This document shows, piece after piece, positions 1 through 5,614 of a stretch of DNA of 5,614 nucleotides. Position 1 is the stretch's first letter. Each line of letters opens with the position of its first letter. The position numbers and the translations under genes were made by a program. This stretch comes from JBLFWJ01 sp047611425 (lineage in GTDB: Bacteria; Bacteroidota; Bacteroidia; UBA10329): assembly GCA_047611425.1 (NCBI GenBank), contig JBLFWJ010000198.1:1-5614 (forward strand), in the 5' to 3' direction. The notes below the pieces were generated by a model. That model was not told the DNA's origin. It was given only the letters and a program-made list of their open reading frames with translations, and searched no databases.

Positions 1-1
1 C

Positions 2-68
2 CTTCGTCAGCGAAGCAAGCAGCAAGGTTCGAGATCTTCGTTTGTTTCCCTGAGGAACGAAGGGTCTC
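2..68. repeat. Imperfect palindromic intergenic repeat
   Basis: This non-coding stretch contains two nested or adjacent dyads. The first is a short perfect hairpin, CTTCG (2-6) with CGAAG (11-15) around a 4-base loop. The second is larger: CTTCGTT (36-42) pairs with AACGAAG (56-62), and GAGA (31-34) outside it pairs with TCTC (65-68) across a small internal bulge. The right arm, reading CTGAGGAACGAAG followed by GGTCTC, resembles a palindromic repeat I know from many Bacteroidetes intergenic regions (CTGAGGAACGAAG-nn-TCT type). That resemblance is from memory and was not searched. It lies 78 or more bases past the acylase stop codon, so it could also act as a transcript-end or mRNA-stabilising structure. 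There is no T-run on either strand, which argues against a classical intrinsic terminator. The element may continue to the left beyond the window. Confidence 0.5.
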
Positions 69-84
69 CATTCTGAATCAAAAG

Positions 85-118
85 GTTACGGCAGCACTAA
101 ATTTCTTATGCTGGCAAC
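85..118 (-). terminator. Weak hairpin downstream of the acylase gene
   Basis: An imperfect stem of GTT (85-87), CAGCA (92-96), TGCTG (109-113) and AAC (116-118) closes a 12-base AT-rich loop, about 28 bases past the acylase stop codon at 146-148. On the minus strand no run of T follows the stem, so this is at best a weak or factor-assisted terminator. It could also simply be chance pairing. It is listed because it is the first structure the acylase transcript would meet. Confidence 0.2.
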
Positions 119-145
119 TTTACGGACTATCATTTTCAGGAATAA

Positions 146-2251
146 CTATTCGCCAGGATGATAAATCCGTTCTGCGGACTTGAAAATTTCATCTCGATCA
201 AGCGTCATTGTTTTAGTTTCTTGATCAGCATACATCTGCATTTGATCCGTGTAATGAGGTGATTCTGGCCGACTACTTGCCCCAAATGGATGCAACGTTT
301 CAATTTTAACTGGGCCTCCATCCTCTGGCCATTGGGCAAAATGCACGTAAGAATCAGCCACGTAAGGTTTGTATCTGCCGTTTTTATGATCTTGGTTGTA
401 GTTGGCAGCCAATGCATCTGGGAAGCCGGATAATGGCAAATCAACATCAGCCCTCACATGACGCTGAACTTCTCCTAATACCGGAATCACCCCATTGTAA
501 TGTTCATCGATTTGCTGCTTTGCCCAAATCAAGGATTCCAAATAAACTGAATCTGCAATGCTTACGGTTCCCTTGAAAGCGCCATCTCCATAACCAAGAA
601 TCTTCCACATCTTTTGAAACGTGATTAAATAGGCAGCAGCGCCAACGCTTTCTTTATGCGCAATTCGATCCCATTTATTAATGGCTTCCATTAGTGGCTT
701 TACTTCAGGATGATCTTCAAAAGTTGCCGCGAATAAATTCTCAATCGAGTTCATGAAATTGGTGCACTCCGGAAACTCATAATCAAACTTCATTTCCTTC
801 ATTCTATCGTAGGTAATCTTTTCAGAAGCAGGTTCATCCATCAACTCCAAAAACCTTTTGGATCGATGGTTTTCACCTTTATCCACTCCCCAACCGTAGT
901 ATTCAGGATAGTCATCCAATGTGCCCCATTCTTCCTTGGCTGTGGCATGAGCAGGGTTGCAATTGGCATTAAATACCCAACCACATTTTGGGTTGGTAAC
1001 TTGAACCAATTCATCTGGAGTGTGAAATCCTGACCAACAAGTAGAGTCTGAATTACAAGGCACCACTCCTGAATAATCCACACTCGGATTACGAGTAGGC
1101 ATTAGCGCATTATTGATGAAGAAAACGGTGTCGTTTTTGTCGGCATAAAGGATGTTGAAACGAGCGACAGACCCTATGCTCACTGCATCATAGAACTCTG
1201 TGAAATTCTTGGCTTTGTTCATTCTGTACCATTGTTCGCCAACCCGAACCTTTTCGTTGGCTCCGAATTTTACGGCATAGAAACTGCCATCCTTCGATTC
1301 AATTGTGGCGCCAACTTCTGACCAATAAGTCATTTTTCGCACTGGAATTACGGGCAACCATTTCTTGATTTTTACCTTCAGCCAAACCGGACGCTTTTCC
1401 AGTTGTTTCCATTCACCGTTATACAGATAGGTGTGTTTCTTTTTAGGGTGCATTTCCAATTCGAACACATCCACCAGATCAAGGTGATTGAAAGTGTGTG
1501 CCCAGCCAAGGTTTTCGTTATTGCCGAGGAAGATGCTTGTCCCGCCTGGGAACATGGCCCCGTGGATGTTCAAACCTTCCTCACTGCACAAATGCGCCTC
1601 GTACCAAGAAAACGGCCCTTCCATAGGTTGGTGTGGGTTGATGCAAATCATCGAGCTCCCGTCTGCGGTGCTATTACTGTTAAACGCGAATGCATTTGAT
1701 CCGTAAGGAAGTTCTTCTTCCTCATCATATTTTCCAGAAACAATATTGGATACAGATCCCTGTGCATAGGAAATTGCGCTCAACGCGAACATGTATCCGG
1801 TCACAACATCTATTGGCTTTATTGGGAAAAGCCCTCTTGCACGGACCTCCTTCTTATGCGATTTTGCAAATGCATTTACGCCCTGGCAATAGCCTTCTAA
1901 ATAGGCCATGTGTTCTGCGGAAATAGTGTGAAGATCCTGTTCAGCACGGTCTCTTACTCCGATGGAATGAACGAAAAAATCTCGTTGTGCTCCTTCCTCT
2001 GCCCAGACTCTCCCGCTTTTCATCTTGCTAGAAATCATCAATTCCTGCATAGTAAAGAAGTCATCTTCAGCATTTGCCCAAGCAAGGCCGTAGGCTACTT
2101 GCGCATCGGTTTTCCCGTAAATGTGTGGAACACCCCATTTATCACGGACAATCGTAACGTCCTCGGGGTTAATTAAATCGGTTGATTCTTGAGAAAATGA
2201 ATTTAACGCTGACAACAGGCAAGTTGTCAAAAGAAGCACTTTTGATTGCAT
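146..2251 (-). CDS. Secreted penicillin acylase family Ntn hydrolase
   Basis: This 701-residue protein is a complete member of the penicillin amidase / acyl-homoserine-lactone acylase family (peptidase family S45). These enzymes hydrolyse amide bonds of acylated compounds and mature by autocatalytic cleavage. Residues 1 to about 21 form a signal peptide (hydrophobic VLLLTTCLLSAL, ending NSFSQ), so it should act in the periplasm or outside. The alpha-chain region opens with the family motif DKWGVPHIYG (37-46). The chain break and nucleophile are at YGSNAFAF: Ser185 would become the N-terminus of a beta chain of about 517 residues. Other landmarks are INPHQP (204-209), GWVFNANCNP (424-433) with Asn428 as the likely oxyanion-hole residue, Arg463 in the NHR segment at the usual arginine position, and the C-terminal HPFGASSRPESPHYTDQ region. 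The total length is somewhat shorter than penicillin G acylase and close to AHL acylases. The ATG at 2249-2251 is supported by the signal peptide; no Shine-Dalgarno is visible. The mature part has eight cysteines, which is many. The substrate cannot be told from sequence: beta-lactam side chains, AHLs and other N-acyl compounds are all possible. Confidence 0.93.
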   Translation of the reverse strand: MQSKVLLLTTCLLSALNSFSQESTDLINPEDVTIVRDKWGVPHIYGKTDAQVAYGLAWANAEDDFFTMQELMISSKMKSGRVWAEEGAQRDFFVHSIGVRDRAEQDLHTISAEHMAYLEGYCQGVNAFAKSHKKEVRARGLFPIKPIDVVTGYMFALSAISYAQGSVSNIVSGKYDEEEELPYGSNAFAFNSNSTADGSSMICINPHQPMEGPFSWYEAHLCSEEGLNIHGAMFPGGTSIFLGNNENLGWAHTFNHLDLVDVFELEMHPKKKHTYLYNGEWKQLEKRPVWLKVKIKKWLPVIPVRKMTYWSEVGATIESKDGSFYAVKFGANEKVRVGEQWYRMNKAKNFTEFYDAVSIGSVARFNILYADKNDTVFFINNALMPTRNPSVDYSGVVPCNSDSTCWSGFHTPDELVQVTNPKCGWVFNANCNPAHATAKEEWGTLDDYPEYYGWGVDKGENHRSKRFLELMDEPASEKITYDRMKEMKFDYEFPECTNFMNSIENLFAATFEDHPEVKPLMEAINKWDRIAHKESVGAAAYLITFQKMWKILGYGDGAFKGTVSIADSVYLESLIWAKQQIDEHYNGVIPVLGEVQRHVRADVDLPLSGFPDALAANYNQDHKNGRYKPYVADSYVHFAQWPEDGGPVKIETLHPFGASSRPESPHYTDQMQMYADQETKTMTLDRDEIFKSAERIYHPGE

Positions 2252-2286
2252 GTAAACTAATGGTGGGTTGGAAATTGTACTTCCAT

Positions 2287-2294
2287 CAAATATA
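2287..2294 (-). promoter_or_regulatory. Bacteroidetes-type -7 box before the acylase gene
   Basis: The minus strand reads TATATTTG here, an exact match to the TAnnTTTG -7 consensus of the primary sigma factor of Bacteroidetes. It sits 35 bases upstream of the acylase ATG, a reasonable leader length. At the usual spacing of about 19 bases I see no TTTG -33 element. That spacer is instead filled by the inverted repeat at 2297-2315, so the promoter may be weak or need a regulator. If functional, it lets the acylase be transcribed separately from the phosphoesterase gene upstream. Confidence 0.45.
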
Positions 2295-2296
2295 CT

Positions 2297-2315
2297 AAAG
2301 TGATTATGTCACTTT
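2297..2315. repeat. Perfect 7-bp inverted repeat (AAAGTGA-n5-TCACTTT)
   Basis: AAAGTGA at 2297-2303 and TCACTTT at 2309-2315 are exact reverse complements separated by TTATG. The right arm covers the stop codon and last codon of the phosphoesterase gene (stop at 2309-2311). The left arm ends two bases before the TATATTTG box on the minus strand. It could be an operator lying in the promoter spacer. It could also be an RNA hairpin at the end of the phosphoesterase message; on that strand the stem is followed by TTTAGTATATTTG, only a poor U-tract. The sequence does not decide between these. Confidence 0.5.
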
Positions 2316-3532
2316 CGCCTCAGCGTAATAAACGTCACTTCCGGAGTCATTCCAACTCGGCCCATGTAGCCGAGGAATCCAAGACCACGGTTTACATACA
2401 AATATTGACCAGCCTTCTCGTACAGGCCAGACCAATGCTTGTAAACGTATTGAACAGGGCTCCATTTTACAAAACCTGGAATCTCCATGCCGAATTGAAA
2501 CCCGTGCGTATGACCAGAAAGGGTTAGATCGATGTCTGTTTTTTCCAGAACCTCAGAATCCCAATGGGTAGGATCGTGAGAGAGTAGAATCTTAACGTCC
2601 GTTTCAGGAACGCCCTTCATCGTTTTCTTTAAGTCGCCAAACTTTGGAAAGTGTCGAGAAGATCCCCAATTCTCCGAACCGAGAATTGAAATCTTATCCC
2701 CATTTCTTTCAAGCCTGCGGTTTGCATTTTTCAAAAGATCAAATCCACTATCAGCATGAATTTTTTCCATGTGCCTGTCGTTGGCCAACTTTTCGGCTTC
2801 AGATCCCCATTCGCGATAAATTCCATAATCATGATTTCCTAGAATCGAGAACTTCCCAAGTTTCCCTTGAATTTTAGATAATGCATCAACAAAGTTGTCG
2901 GCCTCGATAGCTTCAGAATTGACAAGGTCACCGGTGAGTACCGTGATCTCAGGTTGCCTTTCATTAATGATTTCTGCGGCTCGATCAATCAAATCAGATG
3001 ACGAAAGGCTACCTACGTGTAAATCACTTATCTGAGCAATTACGGCCCCATCCCAACCCATTGGCAAGTTTGGAAGGTGAAGCTCAATATTTTTTGTTGC
3101 CATTTTGGAAACTCGAGCCATCATACCATAGAGCAACGTTGCAAAAGGCAAACTGAAAATTGCCAGACCAACTTTCGATATAAAGCCTCTTCGGCCTTCA
3201 ACGCTAAATCCGTTTCCACCAAACATTCCAATCAAGGATTGCCCTAGACGAGTGATGTCTTCCAGAAGCAGAAAAAAACTGCCTGAGAGTTTGGAGACCA
3301 CAGAAATTAAGATGATGCTAAAAAAGATGTATCGATTGCCCTGATCAATAAATCCTGGAGAAACTGAGATGAAGATCATCAAATAGATCATCGCAGAAAG
3401 AGCCCAAAAACCACATTGGATTGCCCATCTTGTTTTGTCAGGCAGATCTATAGAAATGGTTTTAATTGCCTGAAAGAAATAGAGGTCTATCAGAGCAACC
3501 AAGATAAATGGAATCAGTGCTTTTTGAATCAT
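2309..3532 (-). CDS. Membrane-anchored calcineurin-like metallophosphoesterase (YaeI/YkuE type)
   Basis: This 407-residue protein (counted from the ATG at 3530-3532) has an N-terminal membrane region and a C-terminal calcineurin-like phosphoesterase domain. That domain uses two metal ions to cleave phosphoester bonds. All core motifs are present: ISDLH (Asp170, His172), TGDLV (Asp202), GNHD (Asn233, His234), LLSHDP (His319) and SGHTHGFQ (His341, His343). The domain should therefore be active. Hydrophobic segments lie at about 3-21, 36-58, 68-90 and 119-138. Just before the last is GRRGFISK (Arg114-Arg115), which resembles the Tat signal carried by YaeI/YkuE relatives, here placed after three membrane spans. 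Charges in the loops favour the catalytic domain outside the inner membrane, but not decisively, because positive residues also follow the fourth span. An in-frame GTG at 3536-3538 would add two residues; ATG was preferred. No Shine-Dalgarno or clear promoter is seen upstream. It lies 57 bp upstream of the acylase gene on the same strand. The natural substrate is unknown. Confidence 0.9.
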   Translation of the reverse strand: MIQKALIPFILVALIDLYFFQAIKTISIDLPDKTRWAIQCGFWALSAMIYLMIFISVSPGFIDQGNRYIFFSIILISVVSKLSGSFFLLLEDITRLGQSLIGMFGGNGFSVEGRRGFISKVGLAIFSLPFATLLYGMMARVSKMATKNIELHLPNLPMGWDGAVIAQISDLHVGSLSSSDLIDRAAEIINERQPEITVLTGDLVNSEAIEADNFVDALSKIQGKLGKFSILGNHDYGIYREWGSEAEKLANDRHMEKIHADSGFDLLKNANRRLERNGDKISILGSENWGSSRHFPKFGDLKKTMKGVPETDVKILLSHDPTHWDSEVLEKTDIDLTLSGHTHGFQFGMEIPGFVKWSPVQYVYKHWSGLYEKAGQYLYVNRGLGFLGYMGRVGMTPEVTFITLRRK

Positions 3533-3737
3533 TATCACAGATTGAGATGTTAGGACAATGATTGGGCAAAAAGGTTCGGTTGTTCACACCAGAAAAGTGT
3601 CGTTTGTCTAAAAGTAGCCTAAGTTTTGAAGCCTTTTAATTTTCAATTGCCTAGTTTCGTTTCATCGAGTGTTACAGGTGTTTCATCGAATCGATTGTTG
3701 ATCACATCTTATATTAGACTAAAACCCTTAAAGTCTC
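3533..3737. promoter_or_regulatory. Divergent intergenic region between phosphoesterase and adhesin genes
   Basis: This region of about 205 bp must hold the promoters of both divergent genes. For the plus-strand gene, the nearest match to TAnnTTTG is TATATTAG at 3710-3717 (one mismatch), about 20 bases before the ATG. TAGTTTCG at 3652-3659 and TAATTTTC at 3637-3644 are also one mismatch away. None has a well-spaced TTTG at -33. For the minus-strand gene I find no convincing box. The most ordered element is the direct repeat listed separately. The 8-base palindrome AATCGATT (3689-3696) adjoins its second copy. Confidence 0.5.
3659..3689 (+). repeat. 10-bp direct repeat GTTTCATCGA with 21-bp period
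   Basis: GTTTCATCGA occurs at 3659-3668 and again, identically, at 3680-3689. The start-to-start distance is 21 bp, about two turns of the DNA helix, so both copies face the same side. They lie 20 to 51 bp upstream of the candidate -7 box TATATTAG (3710-3717). That is where an activator, or a response regulator bound as a tandem dimer, would sit. The binding role is inferred; only the repeat itself is seen. Confidence 0.5.
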
Positions 3738-5614
3738 ATGATATCACAACTAAGAAAAACCAGCCTTATCTCGGCACTGTGCATAATCGTTCCCTTTGTG
3801 ACGTTTGCCCAGTTTCAAGTTGTAAATAATGGTGCTTTAACCACCGTAAATACAGGCTGTATTGTTACCATTAAAACTGGCGATCTAATCAACTCAGGTG
3901 GTACAATTGACAACGCTGGAAGAATTACTGTTGAAGGTGATTTAGTGAATGAGGATGAGATTTCTGGAGGCGGATTGGCTACAGGAATTTTTAATGTACA
4001 AGATGATTGGGAGAACAACGGAGTATTTACTGCCGATCAAAGCATGGTGAATCTTATAGGTGGTGCGCAAAACATTCAAGGCACTGCAGTTTCGTCTTTC
4101 TATAACTTAACATTAGTTGGGCCAGGGATTAAGACTTTGACTTTGAATTCGGAAGTTCAGAACGTGCTCAATCTTACAGACCAAGAATTGAACACTGATG
4201 TAAATAAGATGGAACTTACCTCCACATTACCGTCAGCTTTGGATTACAATAATGGTTTTGTTTCAGGTGAAGGAGCGGGGCGACTAGTATGGAATACAAA
4301 CTCAATGTCCGACTACGTATTTCAAGTTGGAAGTAGCAGTGGAACTTTAAGGGTTCGTCCGGTTACCATTACACCAAATTCAATTGACCCAAACAAGTTT
4401 GAAGTTAGAATGGCCAACGTAAATCCTTCTGTTGAAGGCTTTAATACATCCTTGACCAATTTAGACATCTGTGATGTGAATGATGCATTTTATCATTTGA
4501 TTGAACGCACTACAGGTACGTCTGATGCTGATATAGCCATCCATTACTTATCAGCACAAGATGGAAGTTGGGATAGAGAGCTGCACTGGCAAAATGTTCC
4601 ACAGTGGGAGAATATGCCTGGAGCGACTGCCAGTATCAGTGGTATCTACGATGTAATGACAACTCCAGCCTGGTCAGATTTCAGTCTACCAGCTTTTGGA
4701 TTAGGTTATACCAATCCAGACGTTTCGTTAACTACCTTAAACACTGCAACCTGTGAATTGGGAAGTCCTATTACACTTGATGGTGCTCCTCTTGGAGGTA
4801 GCTACAGTGGTAATGGCGTAAGTGGGGCAATCTTTAGCCCAGCATCAGCTGGTCTTGGATGGCATCCAGTTACTTATTCATTTACTGATTTGAACGGGTG
4901 TGCTGGAGAAGAGACACAAATAATAGAGGTATACGCGCAACCGGCTGTAGCCTTAACCACAAATGGTGATCTTGAATTATGTGATGGAGATGAATTGACA
5001 ATTAGTGCTTCTCCGGGTTTCGCCAACTATGAGTGGAACACAACCGAGAATACAGAGTCAATCACAATTACAGATGAAGGCGCTTACAGCGTGGTCGTTA
5101 CCGATACGAATGGATGTGAGGGAATATCCGCTACCGCAAATGTCACTGTTCATCCAGTGCCTTATCCAACCGTTAGCGCAAATGGGCCTCTTGAGTTCTG
5201 TGAAGGTGGTATAATAGAATTAACTGCATCACAAGGATTCAGTTCTTATAGCTGGTCAAACATGTCTAATGACGAAAGCATTGATATTACTCAGTCGGGT
5301 ACGTACACTGTAACCGTTACGAATCAATATCTGTGTCAAGGAACATCCGAGGATGTGGAGGTGAATGTCATTCCGGTTATTACAGGAACGATTTTTACTG
5401 CTTCAGATACGCTTTGGGTTGACCCTCCAGGATCCAATTACCAGTGGTCTTTAAATGGTTCTCCAATTCCAGGGGCAGTTAACGAAACCTATGTTGCAGA
5501 GTCTAGCGGTGCGTACACCGTTGAGTATGTTGGTGACAATGGTTGCCCAACAGAATCTTACATTCTTGAATTTACTTTAACAATTGGCGTAGAAGAGGAT
5601 GACATTTTCAGCCA
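3738..5614 (+). CDS. T9SS-type secreted multi-domain adhesin-like protein (partial, 3' end outside window)
   Basis: This reading frame is open from ATG 3738 to the window edge (625 codons plus two bases), so the C-terminus is missing. Residues 1 to about 24 are a signal peptide (RKTSLISALCIIVPFVTFA, then QF). Residues about 26-210 are rich in Asn, Gly, Thr and short beta repeats (DLINSGGTIDNAGRITVEGD, then NLIGGAQNIQG, then FYNLTLVGPG). This resembles the beta-helix-like N-terminal regions of large Bacteroidetes surface proteins. YVFQVGSSSGTLRVRPVTIT (193-212) and the HWQNVPQW region (283-290) also recur in such proteins. From about 327 come Ig-like/PKD-like modules: one of the GGSYSGNGVSG type (about 327-398), two 73-residue tandem repeats (401-473 and 474-546) and a shorter fourth module (547-614). 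The last visible residues, IGVEEDDIFS, match the kind of linker that normally precedes a T9SS type A sorting domain (a YPNP-type motif). That domain is predicted just beyond the edge. The protein probably goes to the cell surface or medium. It shows no enzyme motif, and adhesion or gliding is only a guess. Confidence 0.85.
   Translation, partial: MISQLRKTSLISALCIIVPFVTFAQFQVVNNGALTTVNTGCIVTIKTGDLINSGGTIDNAGRITVEGDLVNEDEISGGGLATGIFNVQDDWENNGVFTADQSMVNLIGGAQNIQGTAVSSFYNLTLVGPGIKTLTLNSEVQNVLNLTDQELNTDVNKMELTSTLPSALDYNNGFVSGEGAGRLVWNTNSMSDYVFQVGSSSGTLRVRPVTITPNSIDPNKFEVRMANVNPSVEGFNTSLTNLDICDVNDAFYHLIERTTGTSDADIAIHYLSAQDGSWDRELHWQNVPQWENMPGATASISGIYDVMTTPAWSDFSLPAFGLGYTNPDVSLTTLNTATCELGSPITLDGAPLGGSYSGNGVSGAIFSPASAGLGWHPVTYSFTDLNGCAGEETQIIEVYAQPAVALTTNGDLELCDGDELTISASPGFANYEWNTTENTESITITDEGAYSVVVTDTNGCEGISATANVTVHPVPYPTVSANGPLEFCEGGIIELTASQGFSSYSWSNMSNDESIDITQSGTYTVTVTNQYLCQGTSEDVEVNVIPVITGTIFTASDTLWVDPPGSNYQWSLNGSPIPGAVNETYVAESSGAYTVEYVGDNGCPTESYILEFTLTIGVEEDDIFS
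4938..5579 (+). repeat. Tandem Ig-like modules within the secreted protein
   Basis: Codons 401-473 and 474-546 (4938-5156 and 5157-5375) encode two adjacent 73-residue units in exact register: NG-x-LE-x-C at the start, GF-xx-Y-x-W in the middle, G-x-Y-x-V-x-VT near the end, then a Cys and a closing V-x-P. By eye about 30 of 67 compared positions are identical, and the DNA has diverged clearly, so this is an old duplication. A third, shorter unit (547 to about 614, 5376-5579) keeps the YQW, GAYTVEY and NGC landmarks. It lacks the opening Cys motif and is shortened before the Trp. Modules of this kind are typical stalk repeats of T9SS cargo. Confidence 0.75.

Noticed and set aside
1403..1926. 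Open frames of 70-100 codons on the plus strand opposite the acylase gene
   Set aside because: They lie wholly antisense to a well-supported conserved gene, overlap each other in different frames, and show no recognisable domain or start signal.
2297..2315. Inverted repeat as a strong Rho-independent terminator of the phosphoesterase gene
   Set aside because: The stem is only 7 bp and AT-rich and is not followed by a continuous T-run, so a strong terminator is unlikely. It was kept as an inverted repeat of undecided role.
3536..3538. GTG as the start of the phosphoesterase
   Set aside because: An ATG lies two codons downstream with an equally good context, and no Shine-Dalgarno favours the GTG. 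The difference is only two residues, so GTG remains possible.
3626..3829. Small plus-strand frame of 67 codons across the divergent intergenic region
   Set aside because: It runs out of frame into the signal-peptide region of the secreted-protein gene at 3738, has no family resemblance, and would displace the promoter region needed by that gene.
3815..4018. Small minus-strand frame opposite the start of the secreted-protein gene
   Set aside because: It is antisense to a clear coding frame with a signal peptide and beta-repeat composition; its Pro/Ser-rich translation is what one expects from reading such a gene backwards.
1..5614. An undescribed defence, mobile or CRISPR-like system
   Set aside because: The window holds two complete genes of well-known families and one partial T9SS-type surface protein. 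There are no regularly spaced repeats, transposase, integrase, toxin-antitoxin pair, tRNA or rRNA, so nothing supports such a system.

Overview
The window looks like chromosomal DNA of a member of the Bacteroidetes (Bacteroidota), probably a free-living or marine Flavobacteriia/Cytophagia-type organism. The reasons are: a large secreted protein built from Ig-like/PKD-like modules of the type carried by type IX secretion (T9SS) cargo; signal peptides ending in SFSQ and TFAQ; a TAnnTTTG-type promoter box; no clear Shine-Dalgarno sequences; and moderate-to-low GC by eye. The genus cannot be named from the sequence alone.

Layout: bases 1-145 are non-coding and hold an imperfect palindrome resembling the dispersed intergenic repeats common in Bacteroidetes, plus a weak hairpin just past the acylase stop. 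Bases 146-2251 (minus) encode a complete secreted penicillin-acylase-family Ntn hydrolase. After a 57-bp gap that contains a promoter-like box and a perfect 7-bp inverted repeat, bases 2309-3532 (minus) encode a membrane-anchored calcineurin-like metallophosphoesterase. A divergent intergenic region of about 205 bp (3533-3737) carries a 10-bp direct repeat with a 21-bp period. From 3738 to the right edge (plus) runs the first 625 codons of a T9SS-type secreted, multi-domain adhesin-like protein, cut off just where its C-terminal sorting domain would be expected.

Working together: the phosphoesterase and acylase lie head-to-tail on the same strand and may be co-transcribed, but the promoter-like box between them means the acylase could also be expressed separately. 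All three products are predicted to act in the envelope or outside the cell: an amide-bond hydrolase, a phosphoesterase and a surface or secreted protein. No shared pathway can be shown from sequence. I found no RNA gene, CRISPR array, insertion sequence, phage gene or defence system. The region looks like ordinary Bacteroidetes chromosome, and the points most worth checking are regulatory repeats and details of protein architecture rather than a new system.
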